A stretch of DNA of 64,000 bases, taken from the NCBI RefSeq assembly GCF_010111755.1, contig NC_088951.1, forward strand, positions 463,800-527,799, read 5' to 3'. Below are positions 1 through 10,067 of the stretch, in pieces. Position numbers and translations under genes: made by a program. Position 1 is the stretch's first letter; each line of letters opens with the position of its first letter. Under the pieces are notes generated by a model, which saw nothing but the letters and a program-made list of their open reading frames with translations, did not search any database and was not told the origin of the DNA. Source of the DNA: Nakaseomyces glabratus. Taxonomy: Eukaryota; Ascomycota; Saccharomycetes; Saccharomycetales; Saccharomycetaceae.

Positions 1-2
1 TA

Positions 3-746
3 ACAAGTGAAATAAGGTGGTATAATGTGAGCAAGCTCTTCTCGTTGACCACAGATGATAAGATAGCGTATATGGACTCTTCGATGACCACCATTGAAGA
101 GGCCAAGATACTGCAAGATCGTTTGCAACAAACAGTTGGCCACTCTGGTCATGACAACAAGGCTCTTAGGTATGCATATATCAATTTCAAATCCCGTGAG
201 GCCATACGAGACACACATAAGATGGAGGATTTCTACGATAAAAGCCATTATTTATTCGATGTTGTATTACCGCAACAGTTCCGAGACTCCATGTCTGCGT
301 ACATGGGTGAATTACAGATGAGCTTCATTAACGCTATGTTCTTCGCAAGCTACGGTTCCAGCATGCAATGGCACAACTTATTACAATTGCTGTGCGACAG
401 CAACAGGTTTGAACAGTACAAGAGACTAGACGAAGTGGTCTCGGTACAGATCAACAATATACCTGAGGAATACTTCGACACACTGATCAACCGCGAGTGC
501 TGGACTAAGTTGCTGAAAGCACACCACAGCCAGTTGCCCAACACATACAACAGCATGCAAACCCGGTTCCCAGAACTCATACCTGCCACTGCTGGCCACA
601 ACGACTACGACTGCGACTCCGACCCAGGCACAGGCCCAGTCCCAGACCCGATGCTCGGCTCAGACTCAGAGATCGAGATGAATGCCACCTCAGATGAAGA
701 GGACACACCCACAGTGGTCTCACAGGTACACCACAGACACATCTAA
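3..746 (+). CDS. Unidentified protein, C-terminal part (5' end outside window)
   Basis: The frame is open from the first complete codon (position 3) to TAA at 744-746, and no in-frame ATG precedes codon 20, so the gene very probably begins left of the window. About 247 residues are visible. The first ~190 look like a folded, helix-rich region with many aromatic residues (segments such as QFRDSMSAYMGELQ and QWHNLLQLLCDSNRFEQY). The last ~50 are an acidic, Pro/Asp/Ser-rich tail (DCDSDPGTGP, SDEEDTP) that ends in HHRHI. I see no transmembrane segment or catalytic motif and do not recognise the family. It is the upstream neighbour of SWI4 on the same strand, with 677 bp between them. In the S. 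cerevisiae regions related to this one the neighbours are genes such as KAP123, FLO8, LSM4 and CDC27, and this tail matches none that I can recall. It reads as coding because the frame is long and compositionally protein-like. Confidence 0.7.
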   Translation, partial: TSEIRWYNVSKLFSLTTDDKIAYMDSSMTTIEEAKILQDRLQQTVGHSGHDNKALRYAYINFKSREAIRDTHKMEDFYDKSHYLFDVVLPQQFRDSMSAYMGELQMSFINAMFFASYGSSMQWHNLLQLLCDSNRFEQYKRLDEVVSVQINNIPEEYFDTLINRECWTKLLKAHHSQLPNTYNSMQTRFPELIPATAGHNDYDCDSDPGTGPVPDPMLGSDSEIEMNATSDEEDTPTVVSQVHHRHI

Positions 747-1423
747 GTGGCCATCGAAGCATACACATGTACAATATCCCTAATTTATATACAGACTCGC
801 ATATGTATCAAGGTAGTTAGTGTATACACATAGCACAATACGGTACTCAGACATGTGACACAAATCAGTATTGCCTAACCAGGAAATCTAATTGGGCCAT
901 ACCGAAAGACCCGCCCCACAGGCCTGTCTAGGGCTTTCCCGTCTCCCCGTCCCCCCACTCTTTGGCGATTGGCAGCGAGCAGAAAAAAATAATTTTTTTT
1001 CGTGTCGCAGCCCAGGCTGGGATTTTCCGCTAAAGATGCTGCTTTCTTAGTGTCCCCTTGGTGGGACTTGGTGGGACTTGGTGGGGGAAGGTAGGACATC
1101 CAAGCGAGGAACTGTTACAAAGCAGTGACTTCACTAAACGGTTACAGTAGCTTATTTGATCCTACACAAGTTGAAACTAGGGAGCTGGCAAGTATCTTCT
1201 TTTAAGGCGCTACACACTTGTGGATAAACTGACGGAATTGCCAGGCTAAACAGCGGGATAGAAGCATCTCTTTAAAAAGGTTGAGTGTGCAATTGGCTTG
1301 ATTTACTATATTTGTTTTGGGTTGAAAGTACGCTAATTGTTGATAACGGTATAATAGATCTTCGACTAGCGTGTGGGTAAAACAGCTGTCATATAAGAGG
1401 TGGTTAATCAGAAGGAAAAAGTA
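747..1423 (+). promoter_or_regulatory. SWI4 upstream region with a candidate SCB element
   Basis: This 677-bp gap holds no convincing gene. It contains TTTTCGTG at 997-1004, which is CACGAAAA on the minus strand, the consensus SCB bound by Swi4/Swi6 (SBF). In S. cerevisiae SWI4 transcription is cell-cycle regulated and partly under positive feedback, so an SCB here would fit autoregulation. Near it lie a C-rich stretch (about 941-957) and short direct repeats of GGTGGGACTT at 1061-1085. The site is seen directly; its activity is inferred. Confidence 0.5.
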
Positions 1424-4400
1424 ATGAATAGAGATACCGCTGACCCGAACTACCTTATGATCGGGACGCATCCCATGTCTAACGTGCCGTCCTCTCTGGC
1501 TGCTGCAGTGGATACGTCATCTGGCATGGCTCCCATAATTGAGATAGCTACATATGCAGACACGGATGTCTACGAATGTTATATCAGAGGACAGGAGTCT
1601 AATATCGTCATGCGTAGGACAATGGATGACTGGGTCAACGTCACGCAGGTGTTCAAAATTGCACAGTTCTCAAAGACTCAGAGAACCAAGATACTGGAGA
1701 AGGAGTCCACCAATATGAAACACGAAAAGGTGCAGGGTGGTTACGGTCGTTTTCAAGGTACTTGGGTGCCATTGGAAGCGGCAAAGTTCATGACAACGAA
1801 ATATAACATTGATAATCCGGTGGTGAATACGATATTATCGTTCATATTGAATCCGAACAACCCTCCACCTAAGAGACATAAGAACAGTGTGCTGAGAAAG
1901 ACTTCTCCGGGCACTAAGATAACATCCCCATCAAGCTATAAGAAGACGCCAAAGAAACCCAACGCGAACTCCGCGAGTAAACTGTCAACTTCTTACACAA
2001 AACGTAAAAAGAACTCAACGCAGCCCAATCCTAGTCCATTACAAAATATGGTATTCCGTACACCCCAGCAGTCGCATCTAGCCTCGATACCAACTAGCGA
2101 GCTAAACATGAACCAGCATGGGGATACAGATGCTACAATAAATGCAGCTTACTCGGCCATGTCACACAGCAAGACGAATGAGACACCTCTGTCACAGGGC
2201 TATCTAGCCACACAGAAGCCTCTTCAATTTTATCCAGTTCCTACAAACGTTGGCCAACAGCAAGAGAAATCCAGGAGAGGGTTTACCTCTTTTGTTCCAT
2301 TTGTACCAGAAGGTCAAGATAATTCACATGTTAATAATAAGTCTGATATTCCTGCTATAACGGTTGATGATATGTCAAAATCGCAGAAAAATGTAAAGAA
2401 AAGAATAAAGAAATCCAAGTTTAAAGAGTCTAATGAGGTTGAATATATGGAAAATATTCCAGAGGAAGGTAGGGATCAGCAGTATGGAAATGGAAACTAT
2501 CAGTCTGAGCCTGTAAAAAGACAGTATAGAAAAAGGAAGGTGAAAGAACAAGATGCATACGGAATGTACAAAAATAAAGACCAATATGAGCAAGATCAAG
2601 CCAAGAATTATAATTTACATACAGATGCTTTCAGTTACCCCAATGGTGCTGTGGCTGACCCTTATAACTTTAATGATGGTAATGCCTTGCAATACAATAT
2701 GACTATACAGAATGATGGGGATGAGGCTATAAAAATTGAAAGCTACAAAGAAACATTATTAAAAGTTTTATCATCTGAAGAAGATACCACAAGACCAGAT
2801 TATGCATTACCAGCAGAACTTTATCACCCACCTGCAAATCTCAATATCAATTTTCAGATCGATGACCAAGGACATACGCCTCTTCACTGGACAGCTGCAA
2901 TGGCAAATATACCTCTCGTCAAGCTTCTGATAGGTTTAAATGCAAATGCATTGCACTGTAATTCACAAGGTTTTAATTGTATTACAAAGGCTGTATTTTA
3001 TAACAATTGTCATAAAAATGGTGCTTTCCCTGAGCTTATATCATTACTCAAAATATGTTTAATAACACCAGATAAAAATGGTAGACTGCCCTTGCACTAC
3101 CTTGTCGAACTCAGTGTTAATAAGACAAAGGATCCAAATGTTATAATGACCTATTTAGATGACATTGTAAAGAATCTGGGACAGGGTGATGAGAGCTTAT
3201 TAAGGATGTGCTTGAATTATCAGGATAACGTAGGTAATACACCACTCCATTTGGCGGCTTTAAATTTAAATTTGCAATTGTGTAATAAACTCTGTCAACT
3301 GGGGGCTTCTATGACTGTCAGTAACTTCAACAATGAAACACCTGCATTAATATTGACAAGATTTAATTTAGTTCCTCCCACTAATCCTTCAATGTCCTTA
3401 CCAACAGCACCAACAAGTAGTTCTTCCAATGATAAAAATCGCTATTACAGAGGGGAGAGCATGCAAGAGCAAGTATATGGCGTCAACAACTCGCTTGGAA
3501 ATCCTGTGAGTGTTCCAAAATCAAATATGATGAAAAACTCCTCCAAAACAAAAAAGGTTAATACTAGAAAGCAACAGAATTCTCAGTCAGAAGACACAAA
3601 GTTTACAACCATGGATGCTGGTACACCCAACTCAATTATCAGAAACGTTAACGACAAAAATGAAGAGTTTTCTACCCCAAAAATCAATCACATACATGAC
3701 TCGAACTTATTAGATACTCAAGATACCACTGGACTTCATACTATTATGGATGATCTATCTCATATGGAATCTTTGGTGACGTCCTCAGTAATAAAAGATA
3801 CCAAAATGACACCATCGAAGGTTCTAGGTGGTTCTCCTATTTCACCTAAGAAGCATCAAATGCATCCAGTGGGTGGCTCTTACATCTCTTCTAATTTGAA
3901 AAACCCTGTTCCACTGATGGACATAATGGCTTCACCATCAGGAACGTTAATGAATGAAGACGGTGCTTCTGAGAAAGACGGGCATATCCTAGAGAACATA
4001 GAAAAGTTTGGTTCTGCGTCGTCAACACTATTTGAAGGTTTGAAATCTCAGTTTCAAAGTTTACAAACTGATGTGGAAGTTTCTGAGAGCGCTCTTTCTG
4101 AGATAGCTTCTCATTTAGAATCCATTTCACATCAGAGGCAAGCATTATTGCATAGCATGAAAGAGACCGAAGGTTTGCAATCTGAGTCTGAACTACATCA
4201 TAGTACTGAACAACTAAGGGAGGTAGTTAATCAAACGAACGAAATGTTTACTCAAGGAATGGAAAATTCACAAGCTTTGAGACTAGCCATGTTAATTCAG
4301 CGAGAAGAATCAAAAGTTGAAACAGAAAGAAATAATGGAGTAAGCATTCAAGAATCTTTGGATTATGCAGTTGAACTATCTGTATTGCAGTTCAAAAGAA

Positions 4401-4549
4401 GATTGATAATGCACAAGATACGTGAGCAAAGATGTAAATCCACATCTTCTACTAAGATCAACAAGTATAAGAGATTAATTGGTTTAAATGTAACTGATAT
4501 AAATGCTAAACTGGATGAGATTGAACGAGAATTAACGACAAAGGCTTAA
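1424..4549 (+). CDS. SWI4: Swi4, DNA-binding subunit of the SBF G1/S transcription factor
   Basis: A 1041-residue protein from the ATG at 1424; the frame stays open a little further 5' but without an ATG. An APSES/KilA-N DNA-binding domain lies at about residues 38-140, with the hallmark stretches DVYECYIRG, MRRTMDDWVNVTQVFKIAQF and EKVQGGYGRFQGTW. It is followed by the SILRKTSPGTKITSPSS-like basic segment typical of Swi4 (here VLRKTSPGTKITSPSSYKK). A long low-complexity linker leads to ankyrin repeats at about 478-645 (DDQGHTPLHW, DNVGNTPLHLAAL). The last ~180 residues are helical and correspond to the Swi6-binding end (LQFKRRLIMHKI, KYKRLIGLNV). Swi4 with Swi6 forms SBF, which binds SCB sites and drives G1 cyclin and cell-wall genes in the nucleus. 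The APSES sequence and the overall length fit Swi4 better than Mbp1. Confidence 0.96.
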   Translation: MNRDTADPNYLMIGTHPMSNVPSSLAAAVDTSSGMAPIIEIATYADTDVYECYIRGQESNIVMRRTMDDWVNVTQVFKIAQFSKTQRTKILEKESTNMKHEKVQGGYGRFQGTWVPLEAAKFMTTKYNIDNPVVNTILSFILNPNNPPPKRHKNSVLRKTSPGTKITSPSSYKKTPKKPNANSASKLSTSYTKRKKNSTQPNPSPLQNMVFRTPQQSHLASIPTSELNMNQHGDTDATINAAYSAMSHSKTNETPLSQGYLATQKPLQFYPVPTNVGQQQEKSRRGFTSFVPFVPEGQDNSHVNNKSDIPAITVDDMSKSQKNVKKRIKKSKFKESNEVEYMENIPEEGRDQQYGNGNYQSEPVKRQYRKRKVKEQDAYGMYKNKDQYEQDQAKNYNLHTDAFSYPNGAVADPYNFNDGNALQYNMTIQNDGDEAIKIESYKETLLKVLSSEEDTTRPDYALPAELYHPPANLNINFQIDDQGHTPLHWTAAMANIPLVKLLIGLNANALHCNSQGFNCITKAVFYNNCHKNGAFPELISLLKICLITPDKNGRLPLHYLVELSVNKTKDPNVIMTYLDDIVKNLGQGDESLLRMCLNYQDNVGNTPLHLAALNLNLQLCNKLCQLGASMTVSNFNNETPALILTRFNLVPPTNPSMSLPTAPTSSSSNDKNRYYRGESMQEQVYGVNNSLGNPVSVPKSNMMKNSSKTKKVNTRKQQNSQSEDTKFTTMDAGTPNSIIRNVNDKNEEFSTPKINHIHDSNLLDTQDTTGLHTIMDDLSHMESLVTSSVIKDTKMTPSKVLGGSPISPKKHQMHPVGGSYISSNLKNPVPLMDIMASPSGTLMNEDGASEKDGHILENIEKFGSASSTLFEGLKSQFQSLQTDVEVSESALSEIASHLESISHQRQALLHSMKETEGLQSESELHHSTEQLREVVNQTNEMFTQGMENSQALRLAMLIQREESKVETERNNGVSIQESLDYAVELSVLQFKRRLIMHKIREQRCKSTSSTKINKYKRLIGLNVTDINAKLDEIERELTTKA

Positions 4550-4999
4550 AAAGTATAATCTCATATCCTTTAAGGGATCGATATAATGGATAGAACAATT
4601 TGCATATTTTTCTAGAAAATTAAGATAAATTTTTATATAATTAGACTCTGCAAGACATTAGGACTTTATTCGGTAGAGGGCGAGCCACTCGGGTGGCAAG
4701 AACATGTTAATAATATAATTAGTTTCTTAGTTAAAACTGAAAGTAGCTTTACATTACAATTATTTTCGAAACCAAATTATGTGGATGTCAGGACTTAAAC
4801 TACATGTTAGTACAAATATATCTCTGTGATGCATTTACCCGGTTACTTTTTTGTGTAATGCGGTCGAATCTAGTATAACTTAAAACCTTAAAATAAGCAA
4901 TGAACGACAATTGTAAGTATTGTGAATTCCATTCATGAGTTTTTAAATAATTGTTCTAAAAATATAACAAAATATAATACAAGCATTACTGGACATTCG
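4550..4999 (+). other. SWI4-ALG3 intergenic region with a short upstream ORF
   Basis: This AT-rich region of 450 bp separates two genes on the same strand. A 12-codon upstream ORF begins with ATG at 4900 and ends with TGA at 4936-4938, 62 bp before the ALG3 ATG. The ALG3 frame itself is open from 4922 but has no ATG until 5000. No TATA box or terminator could be assigned with confidence. Confidence 0.4.
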
Positions 5000-6328
5000 A
5001 TGCAGACAGTGAGATCGGAAGATAACCCTCCTAAAAAGGAAGAGTTCAAGAGGCCACCAATTGACTTACTACAGGACTTGAAAGACGGTATTAACCATGT
5101 TGTGTATAATCCACTAGGTAATAAAATAGTCATGCCACTAATGTTTTTACTAGAATCAGTATTGTTGAAGTATGTTATTGCTGCTATACCATACACTGAA
5201 ATTGATTATAAGGCATACATGGAACAAGTGGAAATGATCTATGAGGAAGGTAATTATAACTACCTAGAAATTACTGGTGGGACAGGACCTCTGGTTTATC
5301 CTGCAGGCCATGTTTTGATTTTCCGAGTGTTAAATTACTTTACTGAAGGAATGAATCATATAGAGGTAGGACAAAAGATTTTTAGGTATCTGTACTTGAT
5401 CACCCTATTAATGCAGTATACTTGTTACTATCAATTACGTTTACCTCCATGGTGTGTCGTACTTGCCTCTTTATCGAAAAGGTTACATTCTATTTACGTT
5501 TTAAGGCTGTTCAATGATTGTTTTACTACTTTCTTTATGGTATTGTTTGTTCTGCTCTACACTCTTAGAAGCAACAATAGTACTAAAATGTCGATGGTTA
5601 TATCAACTTTTGGATCTTTGGTTTACAGTATGGCTATCTCAGTTAAAATGAATGCGTTATTATATTTACCTGGGTATTTGGTTTCAACGTATCTGATAAA
5701 TGAAGGCAAACTAATAAACTGTTTGATTTCGGCATCGGTGATCCTATTCTGGCAAGTTATCGTTTCTTTGAGGTTCTTACGTTCATATCCAGTTGAATAC
5801 TTGGCAGGTGCTTTCGATTTTAGCAGACAATTTATGTTTAAATGGAGTGTTAATTGGCAATTTCTAGATGAAGATGCCTTTCAAGATCGAGTTTTCCATA
5901 CCACATTATTGGGCTCCCAATTTGTAGCAGTTGTTGCGATGACGCTCTGTCTTTATCCACGCTTACCTTTAGATGCTTGGAAATCTCTGAAAGCGCCTTT
6001 CACGCAAGTTGTGATTGCAGATCTGCGGTTCATTGTACCTTTTTTACTAATGACTTCTAATTTCATTGGGGTGTTGTTTTCGAGATCCCTACATTACCAG
6101 TTTTTGTCCTGGTATCATTGGACTCTACCGTGCTTGATCTACTGGTCAAAGTTGCCTATGCCTTTAGGGTTCATATGGTACATCTGTCATGAGTACTGTT
6201 GGAACTCGTATCCTCCAAACGAAAAAGCAAGCATCCTCCTATTCACACTAAATGCATCTCTGCTGTGTCTTCTGGCAATCAATTGTATGAGACCAGTTAT
6301 AGTAAACATCAAGAGAAAGCAACAATGA
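5000..6328 (+). CDS. ALG3: Alg3, dolichyl-P-mannose alpha-1,3-mannosyltransferase
   Basis: A 442-residue polytopic membrane protein. I chose the ATG at 5000 because the 26 in-frame codons before it lack an ATG. Family signatures are visible: [10 protein letters not shown] and the loop [14 protein letters not shown] at about residues 66-104, the early lumenal region where ALG3-family enzymes keep conserved acidic residues. Many hydrophobic helices follow, with [16 protein letters not shown] near residues 359-374 also typical of the family. Alg3 adds the sixth mannose, the first from dolichol-phosphate-mannose, to Man5GlcNAc2-PP-dolichol on the ER lumenal face during N-glycan precursor assembly. 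Length is close to that of S. cerevisiae Alg3. In S. cerevisiae ALG3 is adjacent to YBL081W, as it is here, although the relative orientation differs. The C-terminus (IKRKQQ) is short and basic, with no obvious KKXX signal. Confidence 0.95.
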
Positions 6329-7004
6329 AAAGACTATCAATAAGCTAGAAGAGACACTGTATTAGTCAAATTCAGGACGATATGCATATTAGTATGCACT
6401 TGGACTGACAAGTTAAGATTGGAAGAATGGTATTCGTATAACTAAAACTGCGTTATAATATAACTTATCGGCATAACAGCTAATATAATATCATAAAACA
6501 CGCAAACTTCACATGACTCAGCTTTTTCGGTTTTATTCAGATGGATTATCGATTTGTGTAGCAGAAGATATCTCTGTTTTCCCAAAAAATTTTCGTTTCT
6601 CGCATACCGATTTCGACTAAGAAAGCTACGTAGCAAGAAGACACTGAACAAATTTTTGAAAAAAAAAAAAAATAACACACTGACAAGACCGATGAGAATG
6701 AAGAATCGATGGACATCGAATGAAGAATCGATGGACATCGAATGATGATATTGTCTGTGGGCCTGTTTCACTAGTAAGGGCAATTGACGTTCAAATATAT
6801 CAGTGTTGGAAGACGATTCTAATTTTGAGACCCAGACGTATAGTACCTTCTGTTCCTCGTTGGGATCAAATTGTTGAAGGAGGACTGTTTAATAAGAATA
6901 CCCCAAGAGTTGATCTTACTGTGCAAAGGTCAGGTTATAAGATAGAAAGAACCAAGAAGTAAGGCTGTTTCAGGTGTGAGAGTCTATTACTTGTGTTGTT
7001 GATT
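6329..7004 (+). other. Intergenic region between ALG3 and the YBL081W orthologue
   Basis: This 676-bp gap has no gene I can support. It contains an A-homopolymer at about 6658-6672 and a perfect 22-bp tandem duplication (6697-6718 and 6719-6740). A short frame beginning with ATG at 6720 (80 codons) has no recognisable features and is judged chance. Confidence 0.45.
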
Positions 7005-8090
7005 ATGCCTGGAAAGATTATCAGTATCCCTTTCTTGGCCCAAAATGAGGACATGGATAGATACCTGGTAAAATACAATGAAAATAGAAAAACCAATGAA
7101 AATAGCAATGCTAGCAATGCGGCCAATAATTCCAGATCCCGTCATAATGGCTATAATAACTTCCACAGATTTCACTATGCCAAGAATGGTCCAGGAAATT
7201 CAATGGTTGATAGCTTGAGTTACTTTAATAACAGAAATTTCAATGCCCCAGTCAGCAGTAGCACAAATAATGAGATGGGTAACAAAATAAGGTTGAATGG
7301 AAATAGTATGAAATACAACCAATACAAGGTCAACGATCCAGGTCAGCAATCGAACTTATTGATGGCAACTACTCAGTTGAAGCAAGCATACTCTCAATTG
7401 TATTATAATGTAGCCAATAAAGGAGGAAATGAAGCAAACGTTGCTTCTGGTAGAGCCTTTTTGCCAAATAATCAAGATACGTTTTTCCAGAGCGGTAGTT
7501 TCCAGGGTAATGCTGAATTTTCTGACAAGGCCCCAATAGATTCTCTTTTTTCTTCTAGTGATGCGAGAGTGACTGGTGGTAGTGCAATGTTTAGTAACCC
7601 TACCTCTAGTCCAACATTGGATAATGGTTTTGAGACACTTTCTAGAAGCAATGGATCGCTAAACACTAATTACTCTAGAAATGAGGCGTTGATGCCAAAC
7701 TTTCTTGATGACTTGCTTTCTAATTCCAATAAAAGTCCTTACCCATTTGGAAAAACAGATTTGGACATGGACATTACAAAAGGAATGAAAAACTTGAATA
7801 TCGAACATGGCAACACTAGCTTACCGCCTTTTCCGTTCACATCGAATCAACTACCATTATCATCTTCACTAGCCTTTGACCTGGAAGACAAAAGTATCCC
7901 AGCATCTAATGAAGGACAACAGTCTTCTCTTTTTGGTATCGAATCTTTCAAGGGACCACTAACTGATAATGGGTCTTTATTGATGTCAGGAGCATCATCA
8001 TTAAATTGGGATAATAATAATATTCCTTCCTCATCCACATCGTCAAATCACTTAGGTATTTGGAATAATGATATGAGTGTTTGGAGCTAA
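7005..8090 (+). CDS. Asn/Ser-rich protein, orthologue of S. cerevisiae YBL081W
   Basis: A 361-residue protein from the ATG at 7005; the four in-frame codons before it start with GTG and contain no ATG. It is low in complexity and rich in Asn and Ser. Two short ends stand out as ordered: the N-terminus MPGKIISIPFLAQNEDMDRY and the C-terminus GIWNNDMSVWS. Both closely match what I recall of S. cerevisiae YBL081W (368 residues), and the position between ALG3 and PET112 is the same, so orthology is well supported. The molecular function is not established. The conserved terminal motifs in an otherwise disordered protein suggest short linear binding motifs rather than an enzyme; that is inference. 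Confidence 0.85.
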   Translation: MPGKIISIPFLAQNEDMDRYLVKYNENRKTNENSNASNAANNSRSRHNGYNNFHRFHYAKNGPGNSMVDSLSYFNNRNFNAPVSSSTNNEMGNKIRLNGNSMKYNQYKVNDPGQQSNLLMATTQLKQAYSQLYYNVANKGGNEANVASGRAFLPNNQDTFFQSGSFQGNAEFSDKAPIDSLFSSSDARVTGGSAMFSNPTSSPTLDNGFETLSRSNGSLNTNYSRNEALMPNFLDDLLSNSNKSPYPFGKTDLDMDITKGMKNLNIEHGNTSLPPFPFTSNQLPLSSSLAFDLEDKSIPASNEGQQSSLFGIESFKGPLTDNGSLLMSGASSLNWDNNNIPSSSTSSNHLGIWNNDMSVWS

Positions 8091-8438
8091 CACTGTTCTA
8101 GAATTTTGGTATTAATCTTTTTATTTTTTGTTTATCATTGGAGCGATTTTATTTGTTGGGATTGGCTGTATCACAGTTTCATGGTCTTTTTTTTAATTTT
8201 ATCTCGTTTATTCCTGGTTTTTAAAATATGGTGGCAATGTAATTAGCCTTTTTGGTTTAACTTTATTTGAGGCTAGCAGCAAAATCGGTTAGTTGTTCTG
8301 CATTTGTATTCTTATTTTATCTTTTATTGCTAGACGTTCAGTTGTTTAATATTTACATGTTAATTAGTATGTTATATATACATAACTATTATTTATGCAT
8401 TTCATTTTTATTTGCTCTACCTGATGAAATTTAAAGAT
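8091..8438. terminator. Shared 3' region between convergent YBL081W orthologue and PET112
   Basis: A 348-bp AT-rich space between two convergent genes. It has T-rich tracts on the plus strand (8109-8210) and TATATA-like elements near 8373-8382, as expected for yeast 3'-end formation. No gene is seen. The exact poly(A) sites cannot be placed from sequence alone. Confidence 0.4.
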
Positions 8439-10067
8439 TTACCACTTAATATCCAATACTTGGCGAAACATCTTCTCCAACTCATTTGGATTCAACCTAC
8501 CTTGACTTAGTCTCATACCTTGGCCAACTAAGAACTTAAGAGATGTTTTCTTTTTTCCTGATATTAGATTTTGCAATAGCTTTTCATCTTTTATGTCATC
8601 TATAATTGATCTACAAATTTCTTCAAGTTCATGTTCATTGATTTGGTCTGCAGCCTGGAGCTCATATTCATTTATTAGCTGCTTTAAGTTAATTTGTGAT
8701 GATTTAGTAAACACTCCAGTCTTTACATTATTAACAATGTGAAATAGTAGCAATTTGCTACTGTTTCCTGTTATTACACCTTGTTTCATGAGTCTAATTA
8801 ACTCAAAAAAGGTGCTAGGCGTTAGTATTTCATAGATTTCATTCAACTTTGTTTCTAGTTTATTCAAATTACCAATAAATTCGTTTAATATCCAATTGGA
8901 TGGTATTTTGAGATTATCATCTGGGTACTCCTTTTGATAATGCACACAAACATCTTTGTAATACTTTCTCAATTGTTCATGGTCATACATCTCATTTTGG
9001 TTACCACTTATGCAAAGAATTTTGGCATGTTTTATTGGCAAATTGTATGGCTTATTCATAAACTCTCTTAACAATGCATCAGCTGAAACTGGTAGTGTTG
9101 ACTTGACCTTATGAACTACATCATCTGCAATAGTAATAAAAGGAATTTCAGGATCAGGCATATATCTGTAATCTATGGAAGTTTCTTTGCTTCTTAATTT
9201 CACCGTTTCTGAGCCAGTCCAGCCTCTGGTTTCTGTGTCTCGTAACAGTCTTTCGCCTTCACCATTTTTAATTATATGTAGTTGTCGTTCATACTCGAAC
9301 TTTATTGCATTCATTATGGAAGATGTGTTGGGAAGATTCTTTAGCTCTACTCTCGCAAAATCGTTTACTGATAAATTCACATCTATTCTCATCGATCCAG
9401 TCTCTAAATTACCAGTACAGATATTTAATCTCCTCACAAGGTCTTGATATTTCTTTATGAATGCTCTCACTTGTTTTAGGTCTTCAAAATCAGGCTTTGT
9501 AACAAGCTCAATCAAGGGTACATTCGATCTATTGAGATCAATCATAGTCGTCATGTCAGCACCTGAAGCATATAAAGACTTTCCTGTATCTTGTTCTATC
9601 TGTAATTGTTCTATTCTTATGGTCTTCTCGTTCTCATTAATATCCTCATAAGCCCCATAGAGGGTCAACTTACCATTCTTCGCAAATGGCTTATAATGCT
9701 GTGTAACTTGGTATCCTTGAGGTTGATCCCCATAAAAGTAATGTTTACGGTCAAATTGCGATATTAGGTTAATATCAGAGTCTAGAGATAATGCTAACTT
9801 TGTTGCATAAAGAACGGCTTCATAATTAAGTCTGGGCTGGGTACCTGGCAAAGAAATGTCGTAATGACTGGTTGAAGTATTCGGGGATATAGTCAAATTT
9901 TCTGCTTCATTTGAAGTATATGAAAATAACTTATATCTAGTATTCAGTTGTGTGTGTATCTCCAAACCACATTTCAATTTGTACGCTGGATCGAGTGCAA
10001 ATTTCCCCTTCGCATGGTTCGAGATGAACCTCTTTAATGGTCGTGTTCTGATTGAATTTTTATACAT
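8439..10067 (-). CDS. PET112: Pet112/GatB, mitochondrial glutamyl-tRNA(Gln) amidotransferase subunit B
   Basis: 542 residues from the ATG at 10065-10067; the frame runs 14 codons further upstream but only from a GTG. The N-terminus MYKNSIRTRPLKRFISNHAK is basic and free of acidic residues, as expected of a mitochondrial presequence. The GatB catalytic-core signatures follow: KCGLEIHTQLNTRYKLFS, SLPGTQPRLNYEAV, KHYFYGDQPQGYQVTQ, ETGSMRIDVNLS and DYRYMPDPEIP. The C-terminal third is the helical GatB/YqeY tail domain ending in LNPNELEKMFRQVLDIKW. GatB works with GatA-like and GatF subunits to transamidate Glu-tRNA(Gln) in mitochondria. Length matches S. cerevisiae Pet112 (541). In S. cerevisiae its neighbour NUP170 lies between PET112 and ATG8; it is absent here. 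Confidence 0.96.
   Translation of the reverse strand: MYKNSIRTRPLKRFISNHAKGKFALDPAYKLKCGLEIHTQLNTRYKLFSYTSNEAENLTISPNTSTSHYDISLPGTQPRLNYEAVLYATKLALSLDSDINLISQFDRKHYFYGDQPQGYQVTQHYKPFAKNGKLTLYGAYEDINENEKTIRIEQLQIEQDTGKSLYASGADMTTMIDLNRSNVPLIELVTKPDFEDLKQVRAFIKKYQDLVRRLNICTGNLETGSMRIDVNLSVNDFARVELKNLPNTSSIMNAIKFEYERQLHIIKNGEGERLLRDTETRGWTGSETVKLRSKETSIDYRYMPDPEIPFITIADDVVHKVKSTLPVSADALLREFMNKPYNLPIKHAKILCISGNQNEMYDHEQLRKYYKDVCVHYQKEYPDDNLKIPSNWILNEFIGNLNKLETKLNEIYEILTPSTFFELIRLMKQGVITGNSSKLLLFHIVNNVKTGVFTKSSQINLKQLINEYELQAADQINEHELEEICRSIIDDIKDEKLLQNLISGKKKTSLKFLVGQGMRLSQGRLNPNELEKMFRQVLDIKW

Noticed and set aside
6720..6962. 80-codon ATG frame before the YBL081W orthologue
   Set aside because: Begins in a 22-bp duplication next to a homopolymer; the product has no recognisable features.
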